From JANRKG01 sp033763635 (lineage in GTDB: Bacteria > Cyanobacteriota > Cyanobacteriia > GCF-001939115): a stretch of DNA of 9,202 bases. The notes below the pieces were generated by a model, which did not search any database, was not told the DNA's origin, and saw only the letters and a program-made list of their open reading frames with translations. Positions 1-5,991 of this stretch are shown in pieces. The position numbers were made by a program, and so were the translations under genes. Each line of letters starts with the position of its first letter. The stretch's first letter is position 1. The stretch covers positions 1 through 9,202 of the forward strand of contig JANRKG010000235.1 in NCBI GenBank assembly GCA_033763635.1, read 5' to 3'.

Positions 1-2
1 GG

Positions 3-296
3 GCGATCGCCTTCATGACCATCCCGATCCTGGGAAGCCTGGGCATCCCAGGTAGCACCCTGTTTCCTCCACCTGAACCTCCCTATGATGCTTTCCCCTA
101 CTTGTTCTTGCTGTACCTGACCGTGACCTGCGGTTGGTTTGTTGTACAGCGGCTCCGTTCCCCCGCAGTCGTGCGGCTTATGGAACGGCGGATTGAGGAA
201 ATCCACGAACGATTTACCCACCCTTCCAGGGTTAATTCCCTGGCGATCGAACCAGTGGAGGGAACCGTGATCTCAAAGCAGGAGCAGGAAGATTGA
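3..296 (+). CDS. APC-family amino-acid permease, C-terminal fragment (5' end outside window)
   Basis: The reading frame is open to the left edge of the window, and the first ATG at 15 lies inside it, so this is the 3' end of a longer gene. The visible part is about 97 residues. It starts in a hydrophobic segment, then has a proline-rich loop (FPPPEPPYDAFPYLF) that leads into a last membrane helix (LFLLYLTVTCGWFVV), and ends in a charged cytoplasmic tail of about 45 residues. The P-x-PPY-x-x-FPY loop before the last helix is typical of the C-terminus of APC-superfamily amino-acid permeases, which import amino acids across the plasma membrane. Only 4 bases separate its stop from the first CadD gene, so it may lead that operon. 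The family call rests on this short tail and is moderately secure; the substrate cannot be told. Confidence 0.6.
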   Translation, partial: AIAFMTIPILGSLGIPGSTLFPPPEPPYDAFPYLFLLYLTVTCGWFVVQRLRSPAVVRLMERRIEEIHERFTHPSRVNSLAIEPVEGTVISKQEQED

Positions 297-300
297 TGCA

Positions 301-1023
301 ATGAATGAATTCGTAATAGCCATTTCGACTGGATTGACTGCCTTTACGGCAACAAACTTAGACGACATTCTCATGTTGTTGCTATTCTTTTCCCAAGTGG
401 ATGCCGTTTTTAGAAAACGACACATTGTCACAGGACAATATTTGGGTTTTGGAGCCTTGGTCTTGGCGAGTCTCCCCGGTTTCTTTAGTAGTCTGATCTT
501 GCCCCGTCCCTGGCTCGGTCTCCTGGGCATCCTTCCTATCCTGATTGGCATTAATCGTCTGCTGAACCGTGAGGAGGAAGAAGTGGATGAAGAAAATTCC
601 CTAATACAACCCCACAATTCCCTTCTATCCAGTCTCCTATCCCCTCAAACCTATAGTGTGGCAGCCATTACTTTTGCGAACGGCGGGGACAACATTGGCA
701 TTTACGTGCCTCTGTTTGCCAGTAATAGCTGGGAAGAATTAGTGGTGATTCTTGGGACATTCTTTTCACTGGTGGGAGTTTGGTGTTATACGGCCTATCG
801 CTTAACCCGTTTACCTGTGATCGCCCAAACGTTGACCCGCTATGGTAACTCTCTCATTCCCTTCGTGCTGATTGGCCTGGGAATCTTGATTTTAATCGAC
901 AGCCATACCCTGGAAAATCGGGGATTGGTAGTCCTGATGCTGCTCATTAGTGGATTAAGCCTTCTGACCTTGGGACGCAGTGGACAGGCTGCAACAATAG
1001 GAGGTGAAGAAATTAAGTCATAA
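301..1023 (+). CDS. CadD-family cation/metal transporter, copy 1
   Basis: A 240-residue integral membrane protein of the CadD (cadmium resistance transporter) family, part of the LysE exporter superfamily. The N-terminal half has the family motif TAFTATNLDD (residues 13-22), with two membrane-embedded acidic residues. The second half has the matching motif FANGGDNIGIYVPLF (125-139). About six hydrophobic segments are visible, in two groups joined by a linker with a marked acidic cluster (EEEEVDEE, 91-98). CadD proteins of Gram-positive bacteria give cadmium resistance, but cyanobacterial members are uncharacterised, so the substrate could be another cation. The gene starts 4 bases after the permease stop and is followed directly by a paralogue, which suggests that the two products work together, perhaps as a heteromer. 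That last point is inference. Confidence 0.88.
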   Translation: MNEFVIAISTGLTAFTATNLDDILMLLLFFSQVDAVFRKRHIVTGQYLGFGALVLASLPGFFSSLILPRPWLGLLGILPILIGINRLLNREEEEVDEENSLIQPHNSLLSSLLSPQTYSVAAITFANGGDNIGIYVPLFASNSWEELVVILGTFFSLVGVWCYTAYRLTRLPVIAQTLTRYGNSLIPFVLIGLGILILIDSHTLENRGLVVLMLLISGLSLLTLGRSGQAATIGGEEIKS

Positions 1024-1030
1024 ATTCCTC

Positions 1031-1696
1031 ATGGGATCGATTTTTAGCGCATTCATCACCGGGTTTACCGCCTTCGCAGCCACGAATATTGATGATCTTG
1101 TCATTTTGATGGTCTTTTTCTCCCAAATCAACGATCGGTTTCGCCCTCGCCATATTGTGATCGGACAATATGTTGGCTTTGTCGCGTTACTGTTGGCTTG
1201 TCTGCCGGGGTTCTTTAGTGGGCTGTTCATTCCCAAAGCCTGGATTGGTTGGTTAGGATTAGTGCCCATTGCGATCGGACTTAAACATCTGTGGGATGGA
1301 AACGAAGATACGCCTTCAATTCAAATGGTTTCTCAGGAAACAAAAGTCGATCGGTCTTCCCCAGAAAATCTCTTCCAACGGACCTCTCAATTGAACTCTC
1401 AGATCTACCACGTGGCGGCGGTTACTTTTGCCAATGGAGGAGACAATATTGGAATATATGTTCCTCTCTTCGCTAGCAGTAATTTACTGAGTCTGGTAAT
1501 TATTCTGGGTGTCTTTCTCGGACTGGTTGCCGTGTGGTGTTGGGTCGCCTATTTCCTCACGAAGCATTCAGCCATTGCTCCCCTTCTCAGCCGTTATGCC
1601 CATCGCATTGTCCCTTTTGTATTGGTGGGGCTGGGATTGTACATCTTGATTGAAAGTGGTGCCTATCGTTTGCTTCCTGTCTTTTCTACCCTTTGA
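1031..1696 (+). CDS. CadD-family cation/metal transporter, copy 2 (tandem paralogue)
   Basis: A 221-residue paralogue of the preceding gene. By eye, about half of the first 90 aligned residues are identical. It keeps both family motifs, TAFAATNIDD (13-22) and FANGGDNIGIYVPLF (133-147), and the stretch RHIVxGQYxGF. The linker between the halves is longer and lacks the acidic run of copy 1. I chose ATG 1031 because it leaves nine residues before the conserved TG, exactly as in copy 1, and sits 7 bases after the copy 1 stop, which suits translational coupling. A longer reading from GTG 1004 would overlap copy 1 by 20 bases, and the GGAGG there overlaps the GTG itself. Role as for copy 1: a plasma-membrane exporter or carrier of unknown substrate. 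Confidence 0.87.
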   Translation: MGSIFSAFITGFTAFAATNIDDLVILMVFFSQINDRFRPRHIVIGQYVGFVALLLACLPGFFSGLFIPKAWIGWLGLVPIAIGLKHLWDGNEDTPSIQMVSQETKVDRSSPENLFQRTSQLNSQIYHVAAVTFANGGDNIGIYVPLFASSNLLSLVIILGVFLGLVAVWCWVAYFLTKHSAIAPLLSRYAHRIVPFVLVGLGLYILIESGAYRLLPVFSTL

Positions 1697-1724
1697 AGTC
1701 AGTTCTTTGAAAAAGGAGAGATTT

Positions 1725-2351
1725 ATGCAACGTTTGAAATGGATTTTAGCTACTCTTGTGTTGTTCGTTAATTTGCTAATCGCGCAACCTTCGTGGGCTG
1801 ATCCGGGAAAGTTTATCAAGAGTGCTGATTATCTTGAAGTGACCCAGGCGATCGATGCCCTGATTCAAGCAAAAAATAATCCAGATACCCAGGAAAATGG
1901 GATTAACATCAATCAAAAATTAGCAAGTTTGCAACTTCAAAAATATATTTTAGAAACATCCGAAGAACGGGCACGATGCAGTAATCAGACGGGCAAAAAT
2001 TTAGCAGTGTATTTAAAGCCTAAGAAAGCAACCGCTTCTCAACCCATTCCCCTCTCCTATTTGGGGGCAGGGGAATCAAGCGATGATGACTTCACTTGTG
2101 CTGGTGTTTACTTACCGGCGGAAACACAAGTTGAATTTTCTCCTCTGGCGGAGGTGCAAACGTTGGCAGAACCCCTGGTTTTGAAAATTGTAGAAGGAAC
2201 CCAATTCACAGTGGCGGCTGATCCCGAAACGGGACTGATCACCTTTAACATTCCACCTGCCCAGTTACTAAAGGGAGAGGTTACGGGTTGGACAATTCCA
2301 GTTTTAGCTCAAGCAGATATTGATGCCCAAACTCCTAACGCAGCAGATTAA
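1725..2351 (+). CDS. Secreted/periplasmic protein of unknown function
   Basis: A 208-residue protein that I do not recognise. The N-terminus is a clear Sec signal peptide: basic MQRLK, a hydrophobic core and a probable cleavage after QPSWA (residue 25), leaving mature DPGKF. The mature part has a helical-looking stretch (36-82), two cysteines only (C85 and C125) that could form a disulfide in the periplasm, and a C-terminal half rich in beta-type and proline segments (132-200). ATG 1725 is chosen because AAAGGAGAG lies just upstream and the signal peptide starts there; an in-frame ATG at 1650 would bury the signal peptide. It lies between the CadD pair and a DUF202 gene, with 28- and 19-base gaps, so an accessory role at the cell envelope for that transport operon is a reasonable guess. 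Confidence 0.8.
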   Translation: MQRLKWILATLVLFVNLLIAQPSWADPGKFIKSADYLEVTQAIDALIQAKNNPDTQENGININQKLASLQLQKYILETSEERARCSNQTGKNLAVYLKPKKATASQPIPLSYLGAGESSDDDFTCAGVYLPAETQVEFSPLAEVQTLAEPLVLKIVEGTQFTVAADPETGLITFNIPPAQLLKGEVTGWTIPVLAQADIDAQTPNAAD

Positions 2352-2370
2352 AAATTTAAAGAGGTTATCC

Positions 2371-2811
2371 ATGCTTCTACCATTTCGCCCTAAAGAAACA
2401 AAAGAAAGAGATCTCTCTCAAGAAAGGCCAAAACATCTCAATCCGAATCGGATTCGCGATCATCTTGCTAATGAACGGACCTACCTTTCCTGGATGCGAA
2501 GTGGGATCGCACTCATGGGGTTTGGGGTGCTGATCGTGCGGATGAGAATTCTGCATCCTCCGATGGCTCCCCAACCTCCGGGAAACGGTTGGAAGTTAGG
2601 TCTGGCTTTTTCAATCGTCGGCCTTTTAGCCGTGGTCCTCTCCGCCCAACACTATTTTGTTGTGCGGGATGATATTGAAGAAGACACCTATGAACCGCCC
2701 GATCGCTGGGTTATTCTTTCCAGCCTGGTCATTCTGCTACTAGGGCTGGGGGTGGTCTACTATATCTTTTCCTTTCCAACAGAAGTTGCCGGAGCCGCTT
2801 TACTGGAATAA
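2371..2811 (+). CDS. DUF202 (YidH-like) small integral membrane protein
   Basis: A 146-residue protein with the DUF202 signature LANERTYLSWMRSGIALMGF (residues 32-51), which forms the first membrane helix. Two more helices follow at about 75-97 and 113-134, giving the three-helix layout usual for the family. The N-terminal 30 residues are hydrophilic and charged. ATG 2371 is chosen because GAGG lies 6 bases before it; an upstream in-frame ATG at 2320 would run into the preceding gene. DUF202 proteins are found in bacteria and as a domain in eukaryotic vacuolar VTC polyphosphate polymerases, but the bacterial role is not known. It is the last gene of the transport run and ends 2 bases before the convergent phosphatase gene. 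Confidence 0.85.
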   Translation: MLLPFRPKETKERDLSQERPKHLNPNRIRDHLANERTYLSWMRSGIALMGFGVLIVRMRILHPPMAPQPPGNGWKLGLAFSIVGLLAVVLSAQHYFVVRDDIEEDTYEPPDRWVILSSLVILLLGLGVVYYIFSFPTEVAGAALLE

Positions 2812-2813
2812 CC

Positions 2814-3557
2814 TCACTCGACGATCGCGGATTCCTCAGAAGGCGTTAATTGTGTGGTATCGGGAGAACTGGCTTGGGTGAGATGGGGACGAATGATCAC
2901 ACTGACTCCGATCGCCCAGGCCAGGGATACCAACCATCCGGCTAAAATATCGCTGGGAAAATGTACCCCCAGGTAAAGGCGGGTCCAGGCGATCGTCAAC
3001 ACAAATCCACTTCCTCCCAATAAAATTAGCCAACCCCATCGGCTTCCCCAGAAGAGAATGAGGAGGGTGATGATTAGGGCCATGCTCGTCATTGCGTGAC
3101 CACTGGGAAAGGCGAAATCCGATTGGGGAGCAACGGACTCCCAGAGGTGGGGACGGGTCCGATGCAGGAGGGCTTTAACGGTGCGGTTGATGAAACCATT
3201 GCCCACTAAAGTAATCAGCACATAGGTAGCCGATCGCCACCGTCTCAGCAAGAGTAAAGTCAGGGTGAGGGTTGCGCCAATCAAGGTTCCCCCTTTTAAC
3301 CCCCCCAGACGAGTAAGCGTCGCTGCGATCGTGGTTAACTGGGGCGTTTCCGTTGTATGGATTATTTGCAAGATCGGTTCATCCCAGGGAAAAGTGCCTT
3401 CGTTGCGCCAAATGACCAGAGCCAGGTTTTCAAATCCCAGCAATGGCAGCACCACCCCAACGAGCAGCAGTAGGAGTGATCGGCCATGAACCTGTAACAA
3501 CTGCCTCAGAAAGTTTAGAAATGGCACAGGTTGCTGGGGTAAGTTAGAATTCGCCAT
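2814..3557 (-). CDS. PAP2-family membrane phosphatase
   Basis: A 247-residue membrane phosphatase of the PAP2 (type 2 phosphatidic acid phosphatase) family, which removes phosphate from lipid phosphates or isoprenyl diphosphates on the outer side of the plasma membrane. All three catalytic motifs are present: K-x6-RP (K128 to P136), PSGH (151-154, with the active histidine) and R-x5-H-x3-D (R193, H199, D203). Around them are five or six hydrophobic helices (28-50, 90-105, 110-126, 156-170, 175-190, 204-222). Lipid phosphatases and undecaprenyl-diphosphate phosphatases both have this layout, and the substrate cannot be told from the sequence. The gene is third in a minus-strand operon, 16 bases after the TauE-type gene. 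No strong ribosome-binding site is visible, so coupled translation is likely. Confidence 0.9.
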   Translation of the reverse strand: MANSNLPQQPVPFLNFLRQLLQVHGRSLLLLLVGVVLPLLGFENLALVIWRNEGTFPWDEPILQIIHTTETPQLTTIAATLTRLGGLKGGTLIGATLTLTLLLLRRWRSATYVLITLVGNGFINRTVKALLHRTRPHLWESVAPQSDFAFPSGHAMTSMALIITLLILFWGSRWGWLILLGGSGFVLTIAWTRLYLGVHFPSDILAGWLVSLAWAIGVSVIIRPHLTQASSPDTTQLTPSEESAIVE

Positions 3558-3573
3558 ACTTTACAAGAGGATA

Positions 3574-4365
3574 TTACAAGACTAACTTCCAACTCACTAT
3601 CATTAAAATAGAGTAAAGCAATGCTTTGAGAGGACGTTGGGGCATCCATTGACAAAGTTTTGCGCCGACCAGAACACCGGGAACAGATCCCAGCCAGATC
3701 GCCGTTACAACTCCCCAATCGACGGTGCCTAAGCTGAGGTGGCCCAGGGAAGTAAAACTGAGCAAAATCGCTGCCTGGGAAATGTCCGTTCCCACTAACT
3801 TACGGGTATCCAGTTGGAAAAAAGCCATCAACACCAGGGCAAACATGGACCCCGACGAAACACTGGTCAGACCAACCAGGAAACCAAGGCTGGAACCGAT
3901 CGCCAGGGTTGCTCCCCGACCTGCCCAGGTATTGAGATCGAAGTGCGGCAGGAGTGGCAATTGAACCTGGGGGAAAAATGTGGAGAGGATGAGTTGCATC
4001 AATCCCACGATCGTCACCAGGAGAATCATGCCTCCCAGCAGGTGGAGCAACAGGGAGTTCCACTCTTCACTCCAGGAACCCCGCATCACCTGGAAAACCC
4101 CGACTCCAGAGAGGGCACCGGGCACACTACCTAAAGCAAGCCATTTTACGACTTGGAGATCTAAAGTTTTCTGCCGCCAGTGTTTGACCCCGCCCACGAC
4201 TTTCATCAGGGTCGCTGCCACCACATCTGAACTGACCGCGATCGCAACCGGAACCTTAAAGACCATGATCAACATCGGGGTGATGAGGGAAGCCCCACCA
4301 ATCCCAGTGAGCCCAACCAGAATACCGACCCCGAAGCTCAAGCAAGAGAGCAATGCATAATTCAT
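3574..4365 (-). CDS. TauE/SafE-family anion permease (probable sulfite/organosulfonate exporter)
   Basis: A 263-residue polytopic membrane protein of the TauE/SafE family, whose characterised members export sulfite, sulfoacetate or related sulfur anions. The family's internal repeat is visible. The first half has the glycine-rich loop GILVGLTGIGGASLITPML (14-32), and the second has a diverged copy, LGFLVGLTSVSSGSMFALVL, at roughly 160-180. About eight hydrophobic segments are present, as usual. It is the middle gene of a minus-strand trio, 25 bases after an unknown membrane protein and 16 bases before the PAP2 phosphatase. The family is broad, so sulfur transport is only the best guess; the neighbours do not include any recognisable sulfur enzyme. 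Confidence 0.88.
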   Translation of the reverse strand: MNYALLSCLSFGVGILVGLTGIGGASLITPMLIMVFKVPVAIAVSSDVVAATLMKVVGGVKHWRQKTLDLQVVKWLALGSVPGALSGVGVFQVMRGSWSEEWNSLLLHLLGGMILLVTIVGLMQLILSTFFPQVQLPLLPHFDLNTWAGRGATLAIGSSLGFLVGLTSVSSGSMFALVLMAFFQLDTRKLVGTDISQAAILLSFTSLGHLSLGTVDWGVVTAIWLGSVPGVLVGAKLCQWMPQRPLKALLYSILMIVSWKLVL

Positions 4366-4390
4366 GATGGCTGACCTACCCTAACGATGC

Positions 4391-4858
4391 TTACCAGTGC
4401 AGCCACGAACTCACCTGCCCCCATTGCTCACTGGCAAAAAGAGCGGGGGTTTCGAGAATCTTGAATTGCAGCAATCCAACGATGATCAGGGTGTAGACCG
4501 TAGAGGAAATCAACCCTGTCAGGAGTTCTTTTTTAAAGTTACGCTTCCCTACCTGCCCCTGTGCCAAGTCCAATACCCCAGCTTGCATCAGGAGAATACC
4601 CACAATATTGGAGAGCCAATACCCTATAATCATGCCGGGGATTAGCCAGTTAGAAGAGATTAAACTACACAGGTAGCCAAATCCATAAGCAACTGGCAGG
4701 TTGAAGATCAGGTCATTCCACCAACTGAGGGGAGACAGCATAAAGCCGATCGCAAACAACACGCCTCCCCGAATTTTCTTCAACCAGCGATCGCTTCTGG
4801 ATGTTTCGGAGTCAGAAGTCAGGGAATCAGCTTTAGAGCCAAGCTTATTCAAGAACAT
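4391..4858 (-). CDS. Multi-spanning membrane protein of unknown function
   Basis: A 155-residue protein that I cannot assign to a named family. Residues 1-30 are hydrophilic and polar (many Ser, Asp, Lys). Hydrophobic stretches then follow at about 32-45, 50-67, 72-93 and 111-132, so three or four membrane helices are likely. The motif SPLSWWNDLIFNLPVAYGF (42-60) looks like a conserved core rather than random hydrophobic sequence. The start is well supported: AAAGGAG lies 6 bases before ATG 4858. It is the first gene of the trio with the TauE/SafE permease and the PAP2 phosphatase, directly downstream of a well-formed promoter/operator region. A role as a partner of the permease is possible but not shown. 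Confidence 0.8.
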   Translation of the reverse strand: MFLNKLGSKADSLTSDSETSRSDRWLKKIRGGVLFAIGFMLSPLSWWNDLIFNLPVAYGFGYLCSLISSNWLIPGMIIGYWLSNIVGILLMQAGVLDLAQGQVGKRNFKKELLTGLISSTVYTLIIVGLLQFKILETPALFASEQWGQVSSWLHW

Positions 4859-4869
4859 GAATACTCCTT

Positions 4870-4900
4870 TAAAGTACAGTATCCTGATGGATAAACTGTA
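4870..4900. promoter_or_regulatory. Inverted repeat over the predicted start site (putative operator)
   Basis: TACAGTATCC (4875-4884) faces GGATAAACTGTA (4889-4900) across a 4-base centre, with two extra A bases in the right arm. The pair lies over the predicted transcription start and the leader of the minus-strand operon, where a repressor would usually bind. It could also fold as a short hairpin just before the ribosome-binding site. The left side overlaps TTAAAGTACAGTA, which is repeated inverted at 4942-4953. Confidence 0.4.
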
Positions 4901-4928
4901 GTATATCTAATAATTTATTAAATACTAA
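4900..4928 (-). promoter_or_regulatory. Probable promoter of the membrane-protein/TauE/PAP2 operon
   Basis: On the minus strand there is a good -10 box, TATACT (4900-4905), with a weak -35, TTAGTA (4923-4928), at a 17-base spacing. The spacer is AT-rich. Transcription would start near 4892-4897 and leave a leader of about 35 bases, ending in AAAGGAG before ATG 4858. Only the -10 box is close to consensus, so activation by a bound protein is plausible. Confidence 0.5.
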
Positions 4929-4937
4929 ATATCTCTA

Positions 4938-4954
4938 GATTTACTGTACTTTAT
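4938..4954 (-). promoter_or_regulatory. Shared TAC-N-GTA element, copy A
   Basis: The plus strand reads GATTTACTGTACTTTAT. The copy at 8598-8614 differs at one of 17 positions. The core TACTGTA is a TAC-N-GTA palindrome. It lies about 80 bases upstream of ATG 4858, upstream of the predicted -35, where an activator or distal operator would sit. Its TACTGTACTTTA part is found again in inverted form at 4870-4881. Confidence 0.45.
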
Positions 4955-4955
4955 T

Positions 4956-4967
4956 CTCCTTAAGGAG
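4956..4967. repeat. 12-base perfect palindrome next to the TAC-N-GTA element
   Basis: CTCCTTAAGGAG is perfectly self-complementary. It can be extended to ATTCTCCTT / AAGGAGGAAT (4953-4971) with one unpaired G. It begins 1 base after the shared element in the divergent spacer. It could be a second protein-binding site. Its AAGGAGG half looks like a ribosome-binding site, but no fitting gene starts after it. Confidence 0.4.
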
Positions 4968-5021
4968 GAATGATCGGATTTACGGTCGATCCCCGCTCCA
5001 GGCTCTTTCGTGATCCCCTTG

Positions 5022-5027
5022 TATAAA
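5022..5027 (+). promoter_or_regulatory. Possible -10 box for the prohibitin gene
   Basis: TATAAA (in TTGTATAAAAGCGC) lies 65 bases before ATG 5092 and is the best -10 candidate on the plus strand of this spacer. No recognisable -35 is found at 16-18 bases upstream, so the call is weak. If correct, the divergent promoters lie about 120 bases apart, with the elements at 4938-4967 between them. Confidence 0.25.
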
Positions 5028-5091
5028 AGCGCTAATCCCGATAGACTAACCGTAGATACCCTGGCCCGCTTCAGCGAAAGCGACTGATTTC

Positions 5092-5979
5092 ATGAGTGCT
5101 TCTTTAGACCCCGATACCCAAACCCCGAACTCTAACAATAGGAGTCCGGTTAGATCGAATCGGTCCCGATCCAGTCCAGAAGCACAAATCGCCTTTCGAG
5201 TCCTTTCATTGCTGCTTATCTTGGCGTTGCTATCCAGTTTTTTTGTGATTGTCAATGCAGGGCAACGGGGAGTCCTGATGAGATTTGGGCAAGTGCAACC
5301 GCAGGTGTTGAATGAGGGGTTACATTGGATTGTACCTATCGTCAACACAGTGCAATTAATGAGTGTGCGGGTCCAAAATCAGGAGATTTCTGCTGAAGCC
5401 TCTTCTAAAGATTTGCAGGAGGTCTACACAGATGTAGCCTTGAATTGGCACCTTATTCCGGAGGAAGCTCCATTCGCCTTTCAGCAAATTGGGAATCAGC
5501 AGGCGATCGTCGAGCGCATTATCAACCCGGCGGTGGAAGAAGTGTTGAAAGCGGTGATGGCGATGTATACCGCTGAAGAAATCATCACTCGTCGGGAAGA
5601 AGTGAAGACGAAAGTAGATGACTTATTAAAAGCCAGATTAATGAGTTACCACATCCAAATTGACGATATATCGCTGGTGCACGTGCATTTTTCCGATCGC
5701 TTCAGTGATGCCGTCGAAGCCAAACAAATTGCAGAGCAGGAAGCAAAACGAGCGGGATTTATGGTTCTCAAAGCAGCACGGGAAGCAGAGGCTAAGCTTG
5801 AACTCGCACGGGGAGAAGCGGAAGCTCAACGGCTGATTCGGGAAACATTGAGTATGGATTATATTCACAAACAAATGGTGGAACGGTGGGATGGAAAGTT
5901 GCCCTTAATTGTGGGCGAGAACCGCTCTAAAGTGTTTGAGTTGGAATTCGATGAACTCATGCAAGCTCGTGCAAAATAG
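5092..5979 (+). CDS. Prohibitin-family (SPFH/Band 7) membrane scaffold protein
   Basis: A 295-residue prohibitin-like protein. Prohibitins form large ring or microdomain scaffolds on membranes and protect or organise membrane proteins, often with FtsH proteases. Residues 1-30 are hydrophilic and rich in Ser, Asn and Arg. One membrane helix follows (about 34-56), and then the SPFH domain begins with the typical VNAGQRGVLMRFGQV (54-68). The PHB core runs to about 205. After it comes an alanine- and glutamate-rich coiled coil (205-250: KQIAEQEAKRAGFMVLKAAR and so on). The end, VERWDGKLPLIVGENRSKVF, is related to the KWNGxLP end of typical members but continues in a different, acidic tail. No strong ribosome-binding site precedes ATG 5092, so the exact start is less sure. 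The PhnD-like gene follows after 12 bases. Confidence 0.9.
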   Translation: MSASLDPDTQTPNSNNRSPVRSNRSRSSPEAQIAFRVLSLLLILALLSSFFVIVNAGQRGVLMRFGQVQPQVLNEGLHWIVPIVNTVQLMSVRVQNQEISAEASSKDLQEVYTDVALNWHLIPEEAPFAFQQIGNQQAIVERIINPAVEEVLKAVMAMYTAEEIITRREEVKTKVDDLLKARLMSYHIQIDDISLVHVHFSDRFSDAVEAKQIAEQEAKRAGFMVLKAAREAEAKLELARGEAEAQRLIRETLSMDYIHKQMVERWDGKLPLIVGENRSKVFELEFDELMQARAK

Positions 5980-5991
5980 AATCGATCACTT

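Noticed and set aside
1004..1030. GTG 1004 as start of the second CadD gene
   Set aside because: The SD-like bases overlap the GTG and the paralogue alignment favours ATG 1031. It is not excluded.
3980..4360. Long plus-strand open frame opposite the TauE/SafE gene
   Set aside because: It is antisense to a clear membrane protein with family motifs. Its translation is low in hydrophobic order and rich in Pro, Thr and Arg, typical of a shadow frame.
4970..5026. 18-residue plus-strand frame after AAGGAGG, a possible leader peptide
   Set aside because: The AAGGAGG lies only one base from the ATG, too close for initiation, and it is explained as half of the palindrome at 4956-4967.
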